DNA from: Schlesneria sp. DSM 10557
GTDB lineage: Bacteria; Planctomycetota; Planctomycetia; Planctomycetales; Planctomycetaceae
Assembly (NCBI RefSeq): GCF_041860085.1
Contig: NZ_CP124747.1
Coordinates: 62,001 to 126,000, forward strand
Length of the DNA: 64,000 bases
Direction of reading: 5' to 3'
In this document: positions 63,165-64,000 of the stretch, piece by piece
How the letters are laid out: each line of letters begins with the position of its first letter
How positions within the stretch are numbered: the stretch's first letter is position 1
Made by a program: the position numbers and the translations under genes
The notes under the pieces: generated by a model
The model's database searches: none
The model's input: only the letters and a program-made list of their open reading frames with translations
What the model was told of the DNA's origin: nothing

Positions 63165-64000
63165 TTACGAGATGCCCAGTAATTCTTTCAGAATGGGCCA
63201 CTGTTTTGTGACAAAAACAAGATAAGACAGACCCAGATAGAATACCGCGCACAAGACCATGCCTGTCTTATGATACCATCTCGGCTGGATTTGTTTGGGA
63301 AGGAGTGTTGAATTGACCCATAACAATTGAAATGCAGTAATACCCAGCGCCAAATTGTTGAGGTTGGCGATAATCAGCGTCATCAGTTTGGGTGTACCAT
63401 AAGTACTGAAGAGGTACGCGGCCACCAGCGTCCACAGCACGTACGAGAACAGGATCGTGTAGTAAATGTACTTCACCTGATCGTCGCGCATGTTGTCTCG
63501 CGCGTGCCGGTTGGCAGACCAGATGATGTCCGTCCAGCGGCGGCTGAAATCTTCGACGATCGACATCTGACTTGGGAGCAGTACGGTCAGTCCCACGAAA
63601 AGGGTGATCGTCCATAGCAAGCCACCCAACTGTGGTCCTAAATTCGGAGCGTGGCGGATGCCATCCGCAGTGATCATCGCCTGGGCCCATTCCAGCTTGT
63701 CTGTTTGATTATACAATCCTGAATGTGCGGCGAACTGAAGGGAGAGCAGAGCGGGTAATGCCATTCCCATGAAGCAACCGGGAGTCCAGACCAGGATCTG
63801 GTCCGTCAGAATGTATCGCCACCAACCGTTCCACTTTCGCAGATTGTCCGGGGTGATGAGGAATACCTTCCCCAAATGACTGAGAGTGATATCACGTCCC
63901 CCTACCGCACTGGCGATGGCACCGACCTGACTGCCCATTCCCCAGCCCTTGTCACGGACGTAGTTACTGTAGGTGGAATTGGCCAGTCCACCGCCCCCCG
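63165..64000 (-). CDS. Partial Nramp-like membrane transporter (5' end outside window)
   Basis: The C-terminal 278 residues of a membrane protein that is open at the window edge; the frame runs without a stop through 64000, so the ATG at 63938 (MGSQVGAIASAVGG) is not the true start. Seen: GGGLANSTYSNYVRDKGWGMGSQ ahead of it (read through the edge), then six hydrophobic segments including LVWTPGCFMGMALPALLSLQF, GGLLWTITLFVGLTVLLPS and ILFSYVLWTLVAAYLF. The pattern resembles planctomycete Nramp-type (SLC11, APC-fold) proteins but without the canonical DPGN seen here, because that part is not in view. It heads the - strand cluster and may import its substrate or a metal cofactor. Confidence 0.6.
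   Translation of the reverse strand, partial: GGGGLANSTYSNYVRDKGWGMGSQVGAIASAVGGRDITLSHLGKVFLITPDNLRKWNGWWRYILTDQILVWTPGCFMGMALPALLSLQFAAHSGLYNQTDKLEWAQAMITADGIRHAPNLGPQLGGLLWTITLFVGLTVLLPSQMSIVEDFSRRWTDIIWSANRHARDNMRDDQVKYIYYTILFSYVLWTLVAAYLFSTYGTPKLMTLIIANLNNLALGITAFQLLWVNSTLLPKQIQPRWYHKTGMVLCAVFYLGLSYLVFVTKQWPILKELLGIS

Noticed and set aside
1-64000. CRISPR arrays, transposases, tRNA and rRNA genes
   Set aside because: I looked for direct-repeat arrays, transposase DDE motifs and cloverleaf or rRNA signatures and found none.

Overview
The window comes from a planctomycete (phylum Planctomycetota, most likely order Planctomycetales). The evidence is the density of families typical of that group: three DUF1501 proteins, a DUF1549/DUF1553 cytochrome-type (PSD1/PSCyt) protein, a DUF1080 protein, a giant PVC-type heme/dehydrogenase fusion, two Gfo/Idh/MocA oxidoreductases, a FHA-less Ser/Thr kinase with a C-terminal membrane anchor, and a eukaryote-type UDP-sugar pyrophosphorylase. 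Base composition is even and moderately GC-rich. I see no insertion sequence, prophage, CRISPR array, tRNA or rRNA. I could not run any search, so family names rest on motifs I can read.

Layout. Everything from 49 to 54200 is on the + strand and everything from 54497 to the end is on the - strand, so there is a single convergent junction at 54201-54496, which carries two strong inverted repeats. (1) 49-1882: a YdjM-like membrane hydrolase and a CvpA-like membrane protein, closed by a 16-bp-stem hairpin. (2) 2581-16301: a compact lipid/polyketide synthase, PfaD enoyl reductase followed by a 2772-residue PfaA-type synthase (KS-AT-6xACP-KR-DH), then closely spaced genes for a DUF1080 protein, a HGSNAT/DUF5009-type membrane acyltransferase (4-bp overlap) and an amidohydrolase. 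No PfaB, PfaC, thioesterase or phosphopantetheinyl transferase is present, so this is not a standard PUFA locus. (3) 16630-25473: a 650-aa protein I do not recognise and a 2142-aa secreted alpha-2-macroglobulin-like giant, ended by a textbook terminator. (4) 25779-40059: the planctomycete secretome block, DUF1501, PSD1/DUF1553 with an inserted jelly-roll, DUF1501, DUF1501, an 1853-aa fusion of neutral ceramidase + PVC dehydrogenase + HEAT + cytochrome c + carbohydrate-binding-like domain, and a class C beta-lactamase-type serine hydrolase.

(5) 40831-46863: nucleotide-sugar supply: epimerase, UDP-HexNAc/UDP-glucose pyrophosphorylase, class I mannose-6-phosphate isomerase, UDP-glucose dehydrogenase and UDP-glucuronate decarboxylase, together able to provide UDP-Glc/GlcNAc epimers, Fru6P/Man6P, UDP-GlcA and UDP-Xyl for surface glycans. 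(6) 46949-54200: Gfo/Idh oxidoreductase, PEP-hydrolase-like TIM barrel, malate dehydrogenase, HpnE-type squalene/hopanoid flavoprotein, a small unknown and an exported N,N-dimethylformamidase-like protein. (7) 54497-57299 (- strand): prfB, whose full reading frame needs the classical +1 frameshift at CTT-TGA-C, and a Ser/Thr kinase. (8) 57445-64000 (- strand): a catabolic-looking cluster transcribed membrane transporter, SDR (with Met in place of the catalytic Lys), fused E1 alpha/beta of a 2-oxo acid dehydrogenase, E2 with two subunit-binding domains, and a Gfo/Idh oxidoreductase.

Most interesting: the two-gene PfaD/PfaA synthase with its downstream membrane acyltransferase, the ceramidase-dehydrogenase-cytochrome fusion, the SDR with YxxxM, and the two-PSBD E2 in an E3-less 2-oxo acid dehydrogenase cluster.
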